From positions 2,075-46,957 of the forward strand of contig MSJI02000138.1 of NCBI GenBank assembly GCA_001931905.2: a stretch of DNA of 44,883 nt, read 5' to 3'. Of the stretch, positions 1 through 10,684 are shown piece by piece. Position 1 is the stretch's first letter, and each line of letters begins with the position of its first letter. Source of the DNA: Cladosporium sp. IMV 00045 (taxonomy: Eukaryota > Ascomycota > Dothideomycetes > Cladosporiales > Cladosporiaceae). The translations under genes and the position numbers were made by a program. The notes under the pieces were generated by a model, which was not told where the DNA came from, made no database searches, and saw nothing but the letters and a program-made list of their open reading frames with translations.

Positions 1-216
1 TGGGATGTGTTTTTGGTAGAAAGTCAGGTTGCAAAGTTTACTAGTGGAATGCAGCAGATCGTTGAGAGCGTATGTGGCAGCCAAGCTTTCCGACTCCATA
101 CTTACCAATCCACCCCGAATCTGAACGGCGGAATATTGTTATTAGATTTTAATCTTGGATGCCTGCATATTTCCCATAAACTTGCGAATTTCCTAATCCC
201 TGTCAGTGGGAGCCAA

Positions 217-285
217 GGTTACACCAGCGAAAACCCTAACCCTAAAGGCTCGCTGGTGTAACCGGGTTATATAGCTGGTGTAACC
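217..285. repeat. Inverted repeat with telomere-type loop plus a third arm copy
   Basis: GGTTACACCAGCGA at 217-230 and its exact reverse complement at 250-263 form a perfect 14-bp inverted repeat. The 19-nt loop contains two tandem CCCTAA units (234-245), the usual fungal telomere unit. A third copy of the arm, GCTGGTGTAACC, lies at 274-285 in the same orientation as the right arm. The coding similarity of the next feature begins just downstream. This could be the terminus of a MITE or DNA transposon, or a healed break; I do not recognise the element. Confidence 0.7.
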
Positions 286-353
286 AGGATATACCGGCTA
301 AGGGACAGTTAGAAGACTGTGACACACATGACCCGATCGATTGCGACTTCCCT

Positions 354-1298
354 ATGGATAAATCTAAGGCATACCCTCCTGCTCCATCCGTTACCGGTAT
401 GCCGTCTTCATTCACGCCACACTTGTTTCAGTATCAAGTCAGTAAGGTAATACATGAGGTTCTTTCGTCAGGATTGCAAGCATCCAGAGGCCAGAATCAT
501 ATTACTGCGCTCCAGATCCACCGGAAAATTGGCAACATGATCGAAGCTCTACCAAAATCGATCTGTCCAGTGGACTCCGATCTATCACTCGATTTGAACA
601 TCCGGCATTTACCCGTAATGCGCATCCAAGTGGAAGTCACCGCAAACGCGTTTCTACTTGCACTTCATAGGAGACATTCGAGATACCATCTAGCCAATCG
701 GTCACTGGCTATTGACGCAGCGTTGAAGATACTTTCAGCGCAGGACAAGCTCTTCCATATCATGGACCAGGCTCCGCACAAGATTTTCATGTTATCATAC
801 TACTCAGTTGACGCAGGCCTTTATCTTGCTGCTGTGATAACTGGGCACTCGTTCGACAATCCATATCTTGTTAGACAGGTTAGACAAGAGCTGAGTCGCG
901 CTACCGAGCGCCTTTCCTGGATGGCAGATAAGAGCTCGGTAGCTGCATCAGGACTGACAGCGATTCGGAAGATTTGCCAGGATCACCGACAAGTGCAAAC
1001 AGCCCGTGAACGTCACACGGATCGCGATGCTGCTTTTCTTCCGGGTGACCCGGGGTTCGCTGCCTACGACGTGACTCCAGTTTCCCCTCTTGGAAGCGAG
1101 GTCCAAATCGCTGGTCGGGACCTTCCTGTGAATTATGGAGTCTGCAGCCCCGGACCTGATGCTTGCTTGGAAGTGAACAACAGCAGTGTGGAAGACCGCC
1201 CAGGAAACCCTCCCCAACTGGCATACCACTTTGATCCTTTTATGGGTGTGACAGACTTGGACTACACCATTGAGAGCTTTCTTTCCGAATTATTTTGA
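354..1298 (+). CDS. Zn2Cys6-type transcription factor, C-terminal fragment
   Basis: The 314-residue frame resembles the C-terminal half of the fungal-specific transcription factor domain (PF04082 type). It has the acidic segment that usually precedes HLFQYQVSKVIHEV, then helical stretches such as LHRRHSRYHLANRS, and an acidic tail ending DYTIESFLSELF. No Zn2Cys6 DNA-binding cluster is present here or upstream. The frame is actually open from 246, and family-like sequence (DPIDCDFP) already occurs upstream of the first ATG at 354, so the N-terminal half has been lost rather than moved. The break coincides with the inverted repeat at 217-285. It is probably non-functional as a regulator; a dominant-negative fragment is possible but unsupported. 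The family call is by eye and no regulon can be named. Confidence 0.55.
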   Translation: MDKSKAYPPAPSVTGMPSSFTPHLFQYQVSKVIHEVLSSGLQASRGQNHITALQIHRKIGNMIEALPKSICPVDSDLSLDLNIRHLPVMRIQVEVTANAFLLALHRRHSRYHLANRSLAIDAALKILSAQDKLFHIMDQAPHKIFMLSYYSVDAGLYLAAVITGHSFDNPYLVRQVRQELSRATERLSWMADKSSVAASGLTAIRKICQDHRQVQTARERHTDRDAAFLPGDPGFAAYDVTPVSPLGSEVQIAGRDLPVNYGVCSPGPDACLEVNNSSVEDRPGNPPQLAYHFDPFMGVTDLDYTIESFLSELF

Positions 1299-2103
1299 TC
1301 TCAAGCGAGCAAAAACCACTGGGCGCTCTACTGAGCATCTCATACACGTTCGGTTGTCTGAATGCTGAAACCTTGCCCTCCTTTCTTTGAACTAATGAAT
1401 TGCCACTGGCACTAGATCTTGAGCTTATCTCTGATCTTCTGCAGCCTTTCCTCGATCATGGTAATTGGTTTCCTCATCCATATCACAGATGAATGTTTCG
1501 CGAAGCATGTACTAGCAAGTCAGCTCCTTCCGCCTTTTTTTCACTCGCCCAGCGTTCAAGCTTGAGACATTCGCTTTGGTTTTATTGCGTCTGCAGTCGT
1601 GACATTGAAAAGATCGTCTATGGCATGTTTCATTCCATCTCTGAGGCGGCTTGCCGTCTCTCGGAGCCCAATGTCAGCTTTATCAGAATCATACCGTCCA
1701 ATGCCTGATCCATTGCTGGCGTCATGTGATCTCAGAGTCTCGTTTATCACTAGCTCTGATTGAGGTTTTCGGCTGGACAAGTGATTTATTATCCGAACGC
1801 ATTCAGTTGGCTTGGGCGACCTTGCTATTTTGCGCCCCAGAGTTGTGAGGCTCAGTGGACTCGCGAACACCAACGACCGCAGTCACCTTCGGATCACTTG
1901 CATAATTTCATATTCGCGCGGCTTCGGGCCGAGGCTCACATTGAAAGTCAGCACGGAGAAATCGAGTTTTATCTCCGGTCCATGCGACTTTTGCCCGCTG
2001 GAACCAAAGCTCGCTACACCGTATCTTCTCGGAATACTCCCAATATTCTCTTCATGCGATTGACTTTGCGACGTTCATGAGGTTTGGTCTTGACTAAGCT
2101 GAT
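1299..2103. other. Intergenic, no gene recognised
   Basis: Several overlapping short frames occur on both strands, the longest about 105 codons on the minus strand (1556-1873). None shows a recognisable domain, good splice signals or a signal peptide. Nothing else stands out. Confidence 0.5.
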
Positions 2104-3042
2104 ATGTTGACCACCAAACTTTCCCCAACGACACTAAACAATCAGGAAATATGGGAGCCGAGCGACGACTGGTCGACAGTGACGGACGTCAGAGAAAGGC
2201 GAAAGAGACAAAATCGTCTGCACCAGAGGGCTTATCGTTTGTTCCATCCGCCGCACCTGCCAATAGCCTCGTTGATGCTGAAGTAACACTCTACCGGGAA
2301 AAATCGACATCTGAGAAGACTCAACAAGGCGGTTGCACCTGATCTCAGTCTCCAGGATGAAAGCACTGAGGTGCAAAAGGCAGAAAGGGAACTCGACACC
2401 TATATAGCTGCTGTGATTTCTCTCCAGGATCTACCTTTGGTTCATCTTATCCGGTGTGTTCCGATCAAGGAAAGGGCACTAGAGTTCTTCCAGACCGCTG
2501 CCCTGAATTGGAGTCTTGGTGCGCCTCGCCCGGCCGATCTCCCAGGTGTAACTCGCTACAATGCGGTCAATGCTCTCGCTAGAAATGCCAGTATCTTGCA
2601 GATCCCGGTCAATCTACTGGAAAGTGACGACGGCAACTCGCTTTTCTTCGAAGGCTAGACTCTGGGTCAGGAGAAGTCAATTACTGTTCCTGCGCACCTC
2701 GCCCCAACAGCGCTGCAGAAGACCATTAGGCATCACCCGTGGCTCGACCTATTTCCTTTCCCGAGGATGAGAGATAACATCCTCATGCGCATGCAAAATG
2801 GCGATCTCGACGAAGACCAACTTTTGAGTGAGCTTGTATGCCAGTTCGACGGCTCTCCAAGCGCACAAAAATCATCGCTTATGTTCTGCGGGGACTCATG
2901 GGACATGTCAGGGTGGGAATTCAGCCCTGAGTTCCTCGAGCGGTGGTCTTCCCTTTTTGACGGCTGCAAGGAAATTTTTGACATTGCTCCGCAGTGGGAA
3001 ATGCGGCGTGATGCAATGACAGTCGAAGACATCAGAGATTGA
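2104..3042 (+). pseudogene. bZIP / DUF3425-type transcription factor, broken by in-frame stops
   Basis: One reading frame carries the whole protein pattern. ATG 2104 is followed by DDWSTVTDVRERRKRQNRL, a typical basic region of the bZIP-DUF3425 family. Further on comes the DUF3425-like core ELDTYIAAV...LVHLIRCVPIKERALEFF, and then HHPWLDLFPFPRMRDNIL at about 2725-2780, the family's C-terminal signature. The frame is interrupted by TAA at 2284-2286 and TAG at 2656-2658, while the family pattern continues on both sides in the same frame. An intron could in principle remove the first stop, but I found no acceptable GT-AG pair that keeps the frame, and none for the second. Both are consistent with CAA/CAG to TAA/TAG changes. 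Likely a pseudogene; sequencing error or recoding is less likely. Confidence 0.7.
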
Positions 3043-3261
3043 TTTGTTGTATACATTGTTTTTCCCAGTTCACAGCTATCCTTCCATCAACGTAATACTT
3101 AGAGTGAATTGTTATTCTTCCTCTTTCCAGGGCCATAAGAACATGGTGCAAGAACTTTTGCGCATGATCAGCAATTTCTTTCATGGTTTTCGTCTGAAAC
3201 CTCATGACATCCTAGCTGATACTTGCAGTCTTGGTCAATGGAGCTATGCCCTCACATTTCT

Positions 3262-4176
3262 TCATTTGAAAGTCTCGGCGTGACCTTCCAATCCGATCTG
3301 AACCCACTTGAACAAGCGCTCCTGGAGTTCTTGGTCCTGCGCAAGTCGTGATCCTGTTTCAGCCTTGCCAACAGGCCCATAGTATTGGCCAGATCTTGCG
3401 TCAGGACTGACCGCCGTCCATAGCTGTGAGAGAGCCCCTTTCTCCACAGGCGTTGCAAACAAGCAGATAGCGACGTTCAAAAATGGCTTGAGAAAAGTTC
3501 CGGTGGAAGCGTGATTGAGATTGGTAGCGACCATGCCTGGATGAACGGGGATGACCATCACCGTGTTCTCCCGCTCTGACAATGCTTTAGCATAGTGAAT
3601 GTTCGCTAACTTTGACATTGTGTATCGGGCCGTGGTGTGCCTGTTCCTCATGTTTGTCTTCAACTCCTCAAAAACATAGCTGTCGGATGGTGCTTGCACG
3701 TGCGCAGATGAGGAAAGAATAACAACCCGAGCTTGAGGATTCGTCTTCGCCGCGTCGCGTATTCTTGGCAAAAGCAGCTGAGTGAAAAGGGCAGTGCCTA
3801 CGACGTTTGTCCCGAATTGAATCTCGTATCCCTCATTGGTATAACCTTCCGGCGTCATCATGATGCCGGCATTGTTGACGAGAATGTCAAGTCGAGTTGT
3901 TTTACGGCAGAACTCGGCGGGCGCAGCTTTGACGCTGTTGAAGGATGCAAGATCGAGCTTCAAAAATGCGAGAGGGCAAGAGCCGGGGACGGAATTATGA
4001 ACTTCGGCGATGGCGGCTTCTGTCTTTTCTTGGGATCTAGCGGCGACGTAAATGCGGGCAGGATTGTGGGCGCTCAGCTATTTGACAGTCTCTAAGCCAA
4101 GGCCGACATTCGCGCCCGTGACGATGATGACTTGGCCCGAAAGATCCGGAATGTTAGATGCTAAGAAAGACGACAT
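3262..4176 (-). pseudogene. Short-chain dehydrogenase (WWOX/retinol dehydrogenase-like) with in-frame stop
   Basis: From ATG 4176 the frame reads a classical SDR of 304 codons without introns. The nucleotide-binding TGANVGLG is at residues 20-27, NNAG follows LDILV, and the catalytic YTMSK and a PVHPGMVAT segment are present. Codon 33 (4078-4080) is TAG, just after ETVK, in the helix following the glycine motif. The usual family residue there is often glutamine, so CAG to TAG is the simplest history. Translation from an internal start would lack the NAD(P)-binding motif. The family oxidises or reduces alcohols and ketones on lipophilic substrates; no substrate can be inferred. A 15-bp tandem duplication lies just upstream at 4183-4211. 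Confidence 0.75.
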
Positions 4177-4182
4177 GTTGGT

Positions 4183-4211
4183 AATGAGAGCTGCGATAAT
4201 GAGAGCTGCGA
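4183..4211. repeat. Two tandem 15-bp units
   Basis: AATGAGAGCTGCGA occurs at 4183-4196 and again at 4198-4211, in the 5' leader of the minus-strand SDR. It is a short local duplication. Confidence 0.8.
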
Positions 4212-4561
4212 AAATTGGTATTTGGCTGGGTTGATTCAAACAGAAAGGTAGAAGGGAATGCTGGCAACGTGCATTTATGATATGATTTAGAGCTTCGAGT
4301 CAATCGCCGGTGCCATAGCAATCTGGAAGCCTTATGCGGCTTGCTTACTCCCATGCTGAGCCAGTGAGAGTCGGCACTAATCTCACATTGAACGCAGAAC
4401 TAGAAAGCTCGCTAGCGACTCATGGAACTAGAAACTTTATACGGGTTGCTTATTCCCCAGCAACGTCAAGCGAATTATCGCGCTGGGCTTTGGCCAAATC
4501 CGTGTTGAGCTTGCTAGGGCTGAGCTCAAAGCAGTAAAGTGGGTTTGTTTCGCGTTGAGGA

Positions 4562-6223
4562 TTACCTAACTTGACTCATGTCGACGGCCATTTGCATGGC
4601 GAAGATGGAGGATTTTGTAAAATAGCTGTCCCACTCTGTCTTGCTTGACGTCCAAGCCGTGGCAAAAATCTTTGACGCCGCAACCGGTGCATGGGTTCCC
4701 GTGAAGCGCGCCATTTCATGAAGCCGCCCTTGCACAAAAGAGCGTTGTGCAGAATTTCCGCTGCCTGCCTCGACACCAAGGACGATGAGCGGCCATAGTA
4801 CCAAGCGCCGGGTTGCTGGTAGTGCTAGAGCCTTTTGCAGCTTCTTTTGAAGAACTTCAACGAGGTCGGAGCGAGGCTCCGCAAGCGCGCTCCCCTGCAA
4901 CAGTAATACAAGACTCTGCAAGGATATCAAGCAGTAGAGCGTGACTGCGTCACGGTATACGTCTGCTAGTACCGTCCAAGCATCATGGTTCGAAGGCTTA
5001 CCCTTCCCCCAGATGCTAGGCGAGAAAGATCGGATGCGGTCTAAGACCTCGATTGCAGAATCGTGCAAGTGCGCCATGCGATCATGTCCACTTTGATACG
5101 CTTCCGCGCGAAGGCGATTGATCTGCATGATCTCAATGAAGAGCGCTCTCGGCCATGAAAAGGCAAAAGTGTCGCACGGGTTTTGCTTGAGGATTGTGTT
5201 CAGCTCTTCGATAGACCGTGAACTGCTAGCAAGCTCGGTTGCCGACGTTGTGGTATCTCCAAAGACTGACAGGCTGTGACATTGAGGTCAGCTTGCTTCC
5301 TCACTTCGAAGCGCAAAGTCCGGAACTTTTGTGCAGAAGACTCACACAGCGAAGCAGACAAGCAAAGGTCCGGCACCTTTGCACCTGGCGAACTTGGCGA
5401 TGCCGCCGCGAAGATGGATCATCCGTGAGATGCCTTGAATGTGAGAGCGCCAATTGGAACAGTCCCCATGATGAGCCTGCAAATCGCGTCAATGGGTCAA
5501 CATTGGACAGCAAAATGACGAGTATGCGGGCTTACATCGACAAGCAGAAGCGTCAGCATCCCAGCAACGATGCGAGCAGCTGCATCATCTGGTCCAGAGC
5601 TGATCTCGTTCATCAGTGAGCGAATCATGACACCACGATAATTCAGCAATGTAGGTAGAAGGGTAGACGTCGAGCCATCCGCTTTGCTATTCATTCGGTG
5701 ATTAAGCGACATGCATATTATGACAAGGCGCATATAGTCAGGATGATTGAGTCCCTTCTGGAAGATATTGGGTGAGATAGGGTAGACGGAGGGATTGTGT
5801 GCCAAGTCGTTCAGATCCAGCAGCTCTGGATAGATGCAAGCATTGTCTGACAAGCCATGTTAGCTCTACCGACTATGCCTGGCCAAGGTTTCAGGTCATT
5901 GTTCCTAACGAACAGTATTCTGTAGCCTCGACGAGCGCGTGAAGCCGTATTCCTCGATCTGCGCTCGGTAATGCTCGTGAAGGGGTTTGAACCAGAGCGA
6001 GCCCTCGCCTGTGGCGCAGGGCATCGTCGCGGGCGGGACGCTTTGTCTCTCGAGACTTCACTCTCCCGGGAGTAAGCCACTTGAGCTTCAAGGGAGGCTT
6101 CCCTCCATATCCAGGGCATGAGATACCAGAACGAGCGCATCGCTCACAAGTGGGCGGAGAGAAGTCGCAAACCAGACAGCGGCGGCGACATTCCCAGCAA
6201 TGAACTTGTGGGCTGCCAGACAT
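4562..6223 (-). CDS. Zn2Cys6 transcription factor with Fungal_trans_2 domain
   Basis: Four exons (6223-5914, 5846-5536, 5476-5346, 5273-4562) join in frame to 487 residues. All introns are GT-AG (67, 59 and 72 nt) with GCTAAC or GCTGAC branch-like sites. The N-terminus has a perfect Zn2Cys6 spacing: C9-X2-C12-X6-C19-X6-C26-X2-C29-X6-C36, followed by PGYGGKPPLKLKWL, the hallmark of this subfamily. The rest matches the PF11951-type domain (EYYNACIYPELLDLND, MLTLLLVDAHHG, WRSHIQGISRMIHLRGG). I start at 6223 because the cluster begins a few residues later; in-frame ATGs at 6307 and 6310 would add 29 residues. It is divergent from the secreted FAD oxidase at 6963, which it may regulate (inference). 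Nuclear DNA-binding protein; target unknown. Confidence 0.88.
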
Positions 6224-6962
6224 GTCGACTGAGATTGGGCGCGTAAAAGCTTGCTGAGAATCATCTGTAGCCGACTGCCATGAGGTCGTCAAGTGAGCCC
6301 TTCTCATCATGGATACGCTCTGTGCCCAACATCAGTGTGAACTTGGGCGGAGACTGAGGCTGAGGGTTGAGGATGTTATTATTAGCGGTGCATGTGGGGG
6401 GATCTACAGTGAAGGATGCGCCGCACAGCCATCGAGTGACCGTTTGGGTATGGCGGGGCGGTCGCAACAGGCGGTGAAAGGCATCCTGACTAGGGCTGGG
6501 TGGAACGTCGTCGCGTCTTGTTCCGATGCTTGGTGTGCTTGTTCGTAAGACCTTACCCATTTGGGAAAGAAAGAATGCCAAGAAATGACATGTCTCAGCA
6601 CGGCCCATGTATATACATGTATGTACATGTACATGTATCCATCTTCAGAGCCGCGACGTCAAGGTGCGTTGCACTACCAGATGCTCTCTGTAAGGAATGC
6701 TGCACAGCCTGCTCAAGTCTTCCGAAACCTCGACGCGCAAATCCTTCCTTTGATCTGACTCTCATACCATTCCCAAAAAGGATGCTATTGCTGCCAAGTG
6801 TTTTCCGCCCCCCGTAAATACGCTGGCTCACGTCTTCGCGCCCGAGATGGTAGTTACTCAAGCGATGGAGGCACACGGTAGCAATCGTCAATATAAGTTA
6901 AAGGTCCACGACCTCACGGCTTCCAGTCAGTCGGACCATCATCTTCATACTGCTCTTCCAAC
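6224..6962. promoter_or_regulatory. Divergent promoter region between regulator and FAD oxidase
   Basis: About 740 bp between the start of the minus-strand regulator and the plus-strand oxidase. It contains an ATGTAC/ACATGT-rich microsatellite at 6606-6637 and TATAAG at 6892-6897, roughly 70 bp before the oxidase ATG. No gene is seen; the short frames here carry no domain. Confidence 0.45.
6606..6637. repeat. ATGTAC-type microsatellite
   Basis: An imperfect run of alternating ATGTA/ACATGT units makes a self-complementary, hairpin-capable stretch inside the divergent promoter region. Confidence 0.75.
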
Positions 6963-8921
6963 ATGTTTTTCGCTATCTTTCTTACCGCGCTTATCCCAGC
7001 GTCACTGGCCTTCTCTCATTGCAAATGCGTAAATCCACCTCTGCCCTTTCAGTCTCACCCATGGTGACTGACCACTACCTAGACTCCAGTCAATTCTTGC
7101 TGGCCCTCGTCTGCCGCCTGGCAAACCCTGAACGCCTCCGTGGATGGCAGCTTGATTCAGAATCAGCCCATTGCAGCATCATGTTACCCAGGCCCGGACT
7201 ACGATGCACGATCGTGCGAGCGGGTCAGCACAGACTGGTCCAACTCTTCCTTCATCGCTGGGCAGCCTGTTGGATATTCATACCCTCTGCTCAACTCTTG
7301 CCCCCCAATCAACACCACCGTGTCTGCGTATCCAGCATGCGATCTTGGTGCTGGGCCGTTCTACACAGTCAACGCCTCACAACCCGAGCACGTGTCTGCT
7401 GGCGTCCAATTCGCGAAACAGAACAACCTCCGTCTCGTGATAAAAAACACTGGTCATGATATTGTGGGCAGGTAAGTTTCGAGCTGAGGTGCTGCTTTTC
7501 TAGTGCATGCGTTGCTGACAGAGTCTTCCCAGGTCTCAAGGGCATGGCAGCCTAATGATCTGGATCAAATATATCCGAGGTGGGGTTGATTTCCAAGAAC
7601 AATACAAGCCGACTGATGAATGTCCATCGAACTGGACCGGGAGCGCCTTTGCCGTCCATGGTGGATATGTCTGGCGAGACTTATACGCTGCCGCGGCTGA
7701 TCGGGACCTCCGTGTGGTTGGCGGTAACGACCCTGTATGTTTATCTCGAAATCTATGTCAGAGCAAGCTGACAAAGCGATCAAACAGACTGTGGGCGTCA
7801 TTGGCGGTTATCTACAAGGCGGCGGCCATTCGCCATCAAGCCAAGACTATGGGCTGGGAACGGATCAGGTCCTTGAGATGACTGTAGTGCTCGCGTCGGG
7901 CCAGGTCGTGCGCGCCAACGCTTGCCAAAATTCGGATCTTTTCACGGCTCTCCGAGGAGGAGGCGGTGGCACTTACGGCATTGTTATCTCGACAACCATC
8001 AAAGCCTACCCGACCGCTCCAATCCTGCAAAACTCCCTTCAAATCATACCATTGACCACGAACCTGTCCTCCCTAGTGGACGTGGTGAGCATTATTCTCA
8101 CCAACTACCCAGCTGTATCTGACGCCGGATTTTCCGGCTACGGCGGTGTTGGACAAGCAGAGCTCATTTCTCCCCTGATCGATGCTAATGGCGTATACGT
8201 CCACTCATTGGGAAAGAAGCTTCCTAGCAATTACTCAGCTGCCTCGGTCGAGCAGGGCAAGTTCGCTTTCAATGAGGCGCTGCTTAAGAAACTCCTTCCG
8301 TACAATGGGAGCTCAGTCTTTGTTCATTCGGGATGGAAAACATTTCCAGACTTCGCTAGCTACTACAGCGAAGATGCGAAACCAGCTTCCGTGGGCACAA
8401 GCGACATTTCGATGATTTCAAGGCTATTTGATAAGGATGCTCTCCACAACACATCCAGCATTAACACCATGTTGCGAACTGTCTTCTCTAAACCCAACTC
8501 AACAATCGTCGATATGGACGGGCTTATCTTCGAGCTGATGCTCGTCGGCGGCGGCCGTGTGCTTCATGCCGAGCCGCATACATCTGTCAACCCAGCCTGG
8601 AGGAAGAGCTATCTTCTCGCGGAACTCATCTCGGGCTGGCAAGGCGGAACGGATTCAAAGACTGTCAAACAGATCAAAGAGGACGCCACTTTCCGTAAAG
8701 CTGCAGCTTTGAAAGCTGCGACGCCCGGAATGGGCACCTATCTTAACGAGGCTGATCGTTACGACACGACGTGGAAGGAAGACTACTTTGGCGAATCTTA
8801 CAGTTGGCTCCGTGCTGTAAAGAGGAAGTACGATCCTCAGAATTTCTTTTACTGTTGGCACTGTGTTGGTAGTGAGGATTGGGTAGAGAACGCGGGAGAG
8901 CTTCTATGTTACTCTCCGTAA
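6963..8921 (+). CDS. Secreted FAD-linked oxidase, BBE-like (VAO family)
   Basis: Four exons (6963-7028, 7083-7471, 7533-7734, 7788-8921) give 596 residues; introns are 54, 61 and 53 nt, all GT-AG. The first exon encodes a signal peptide (MFFAIFLTALIPASLAFS). The FAD_binding_4 domain follows with NTGHDIVGR, whose histidine is the usual covalent FAD attachment residue, then GVIGGYLQGGGHSPSS and GLGTDQVLEMTVV. The C-terminal berberine-bridge motif is YDPQNFFYCWHCVGS. The cysteine that gives a second covalent FAD bond in bicovalent members is replaced by Asp in GGNDPTVG, as in many fungal secreted members. Known relatives oxidise carbohydrates or secondary metabolites with release of H2O2; the substrate here is unknown. 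It is transcribed away from the Zn2Cys6 regulator. TATAAG lies about 70 bp upstream. Confidence 0.88.
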
Positions 8922-9236
8922 GCTCGTGAAGGACCTACGAGAGGCTGAAGTTTATACTTAAGTCGAGAGACTCTCGGAATTATCACCGACGGCTGGCTAG
9001 CGATTGCTACAGAGACGCAATGCTAAATGATAGTTTTGGTTCAAAGCAGCAATCAGGCTCCTCAGCGCAGACCACGCTATTCATCGTCCAATCTCTCAAA
9101 ATTTCTTTGAAGAGCTTTTCTCTCAGAGCTTGCATTCTCTTATATCATGGGTTGAAGATACTAACTTAGAAGTAGAGTATTCAATCCCATTGTTTTGATC
9201 GCTAGATTGCGCTTTTTAGGTAGAAGCGTATTGTTG
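8922..9236. other. Intergenic, convergent 3' ends
   Basis: About 315 bp between two converging genes. No gene or notable signal is seen. Confidence 0.5.
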
Positions 9237-10684
9237 TCATCCTGCTAGTATGGTAGATTTTGTCTCACCAAATGCTTTGGCACCACCACCTTTATAAGCG
9301 TCTGGTCCGGTTGCTTGCTCGGTCCTAATGCTGATCTCTTGATCAACTATGATCTCGCCCGGGGTATTGCTGCTCAACAAGTCTCTATCATCGTTGGCAG
9401 GAAGGATATTCTCATTGCTGGTCCAAGCGGCCGTGTCAAGTGTCGACATATCATTCCTGCGCGCTCTCGAGCTCTTTCTCATAGATCTCAACTGTATTGC
9501 CATGGATTGTGGTTTCCCAAGGCTGTTTCCAGCGCTATCCTGTTGGTTGCCGCGGGATTGCGATTTCATCGATCGACTAAGCAAGAAGTCCAGCCCGATC
9601 GCTGACGCCAACTTTCGGAGGTAAGGGTGGATGATAGGGAGATTGGAGACAACGACGGCAACGAAGGTTTCGCGGCATGCCCATTGACTGCCAGAAATTG
9701 CTCCATTAGGGCCAGACTGTTTCATTTCAACACATTTAGCACTTCTCGGGAGCCAAACAATGCGTAGGAATACCTTACCTCCAAGATAACCACTGCTCGA
9801 ATGATGCCGGCCAACATGACGAAAACAGCGCCACCGAACAGTAACATGAGCGTGAGTTTCCGACGCCATGATATTGTTACGGCCCAGATGAGCTGCATCG
9901 CAAACAGTTAGAATCTGCTCCGATAGCGTGGCTTGGGGTACATGATCCTTACTGGTAATGGGATGGACAAGAGGTATGCATCTGTGAGTATATTCGGGAT
10001 AACAACCACCAGGACGTATGCTGGAGAATTGGTCGGACGACATAACCTTCCTGGGTCTGGGGTGACTTGCCAGAAATGGTGGAAAGGTTGGCATGAGAGC
10101 AATATCGTAAGCGCGACGACCACGTAAGTAACGGCGAGCATTATGTATGCAAGACGCACGCGGAACTCAAGATGAACAAGGCCAGAACTGCAGTGCGAAC
10201 AGGATGAGCCATGGTACTCCCCGAGAAGGGATGGTTTCGTACTCACATCAAGCGTCCGTAAAGGGTCGCAACACAGACCTTCAGACACCATAGGATGCAG
10301 GCATACAGCGACCAGCCGATGACCTGAACCTTGGAGCCCCATACACGGTTGTAATGCTCGCGCGACTCGGGGTCAAGGGTCGCTCTTTCCTCGGGTGACA
10401 TGTAACGTTAACTGTTTGTGAGGCCACCGAATTTTGCGCCAACCATGTACGCTCCCACAATTTCTGCAGTGAAAATGAGCTGGACCGCATCAGTATAACG
10501 AATTGTTCTGTCAAAGAAAACTGGTGTCAGTCTTCACTGAGAGAAAACTTACCCCAGTCAATGGCATCAGATAATCGTCAATCTGCCAATTGGATGGCCC
10601 AGCTACTCGCCATCGTATTGCTATGCGGCCAACGATCATGCACAAGCCAATGGAGAGGAGAATGAACTGTTCTTCGATGCCCAT
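9237..10684 (-). pseudogene. Rhodopsin-domain (PF20684/SAT4-type) membrane protein with in-frame stop
   Basis: Five exons (10684-10553, 10479-10247, 10187-9953, 9892-9779, 9716-9237) join in frame through GT-AG introns of 73, 59, 60 and 62 nt, giving 397 codons. The pattern is the fungal seven-helix rhodopsin-domain family: WQIDDYLMPLTG, LIFTAEIVGAYMVG, GWSLYACILWCLK, VRLAYIMLAVTYVVVALT, CQPFHHFWQ, PNILTDAYLLSIPLP, WRRKLTLMLLFGG, SGPNGAISGSQWACRETFVAVVVSNLP, then a polar tail. Codon 68 (10408-10410) is TAA, between GGLTNS and RYMSPEERATLDPESREHYN, in the loop after helix 2. A protein starting at the following Met would lack the first two helices. The stop fits CAA to TAA. Function of the family is poorly known; some members are PTH11-like. 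Confidence 0.75.

Noticed and set aside
1556..1873. 105-codon minus-strand frame
   Set aside because: No domain, no splice extension and overlapping frames of similar size on the other strand.
2237..2318. Intron that would remove the first stop of the bZIP gene
   Set aside because: A GTTTGT donor exists, but no AG acceptor restores the frame in which the rest of the gene reads, and the second stop would remain.
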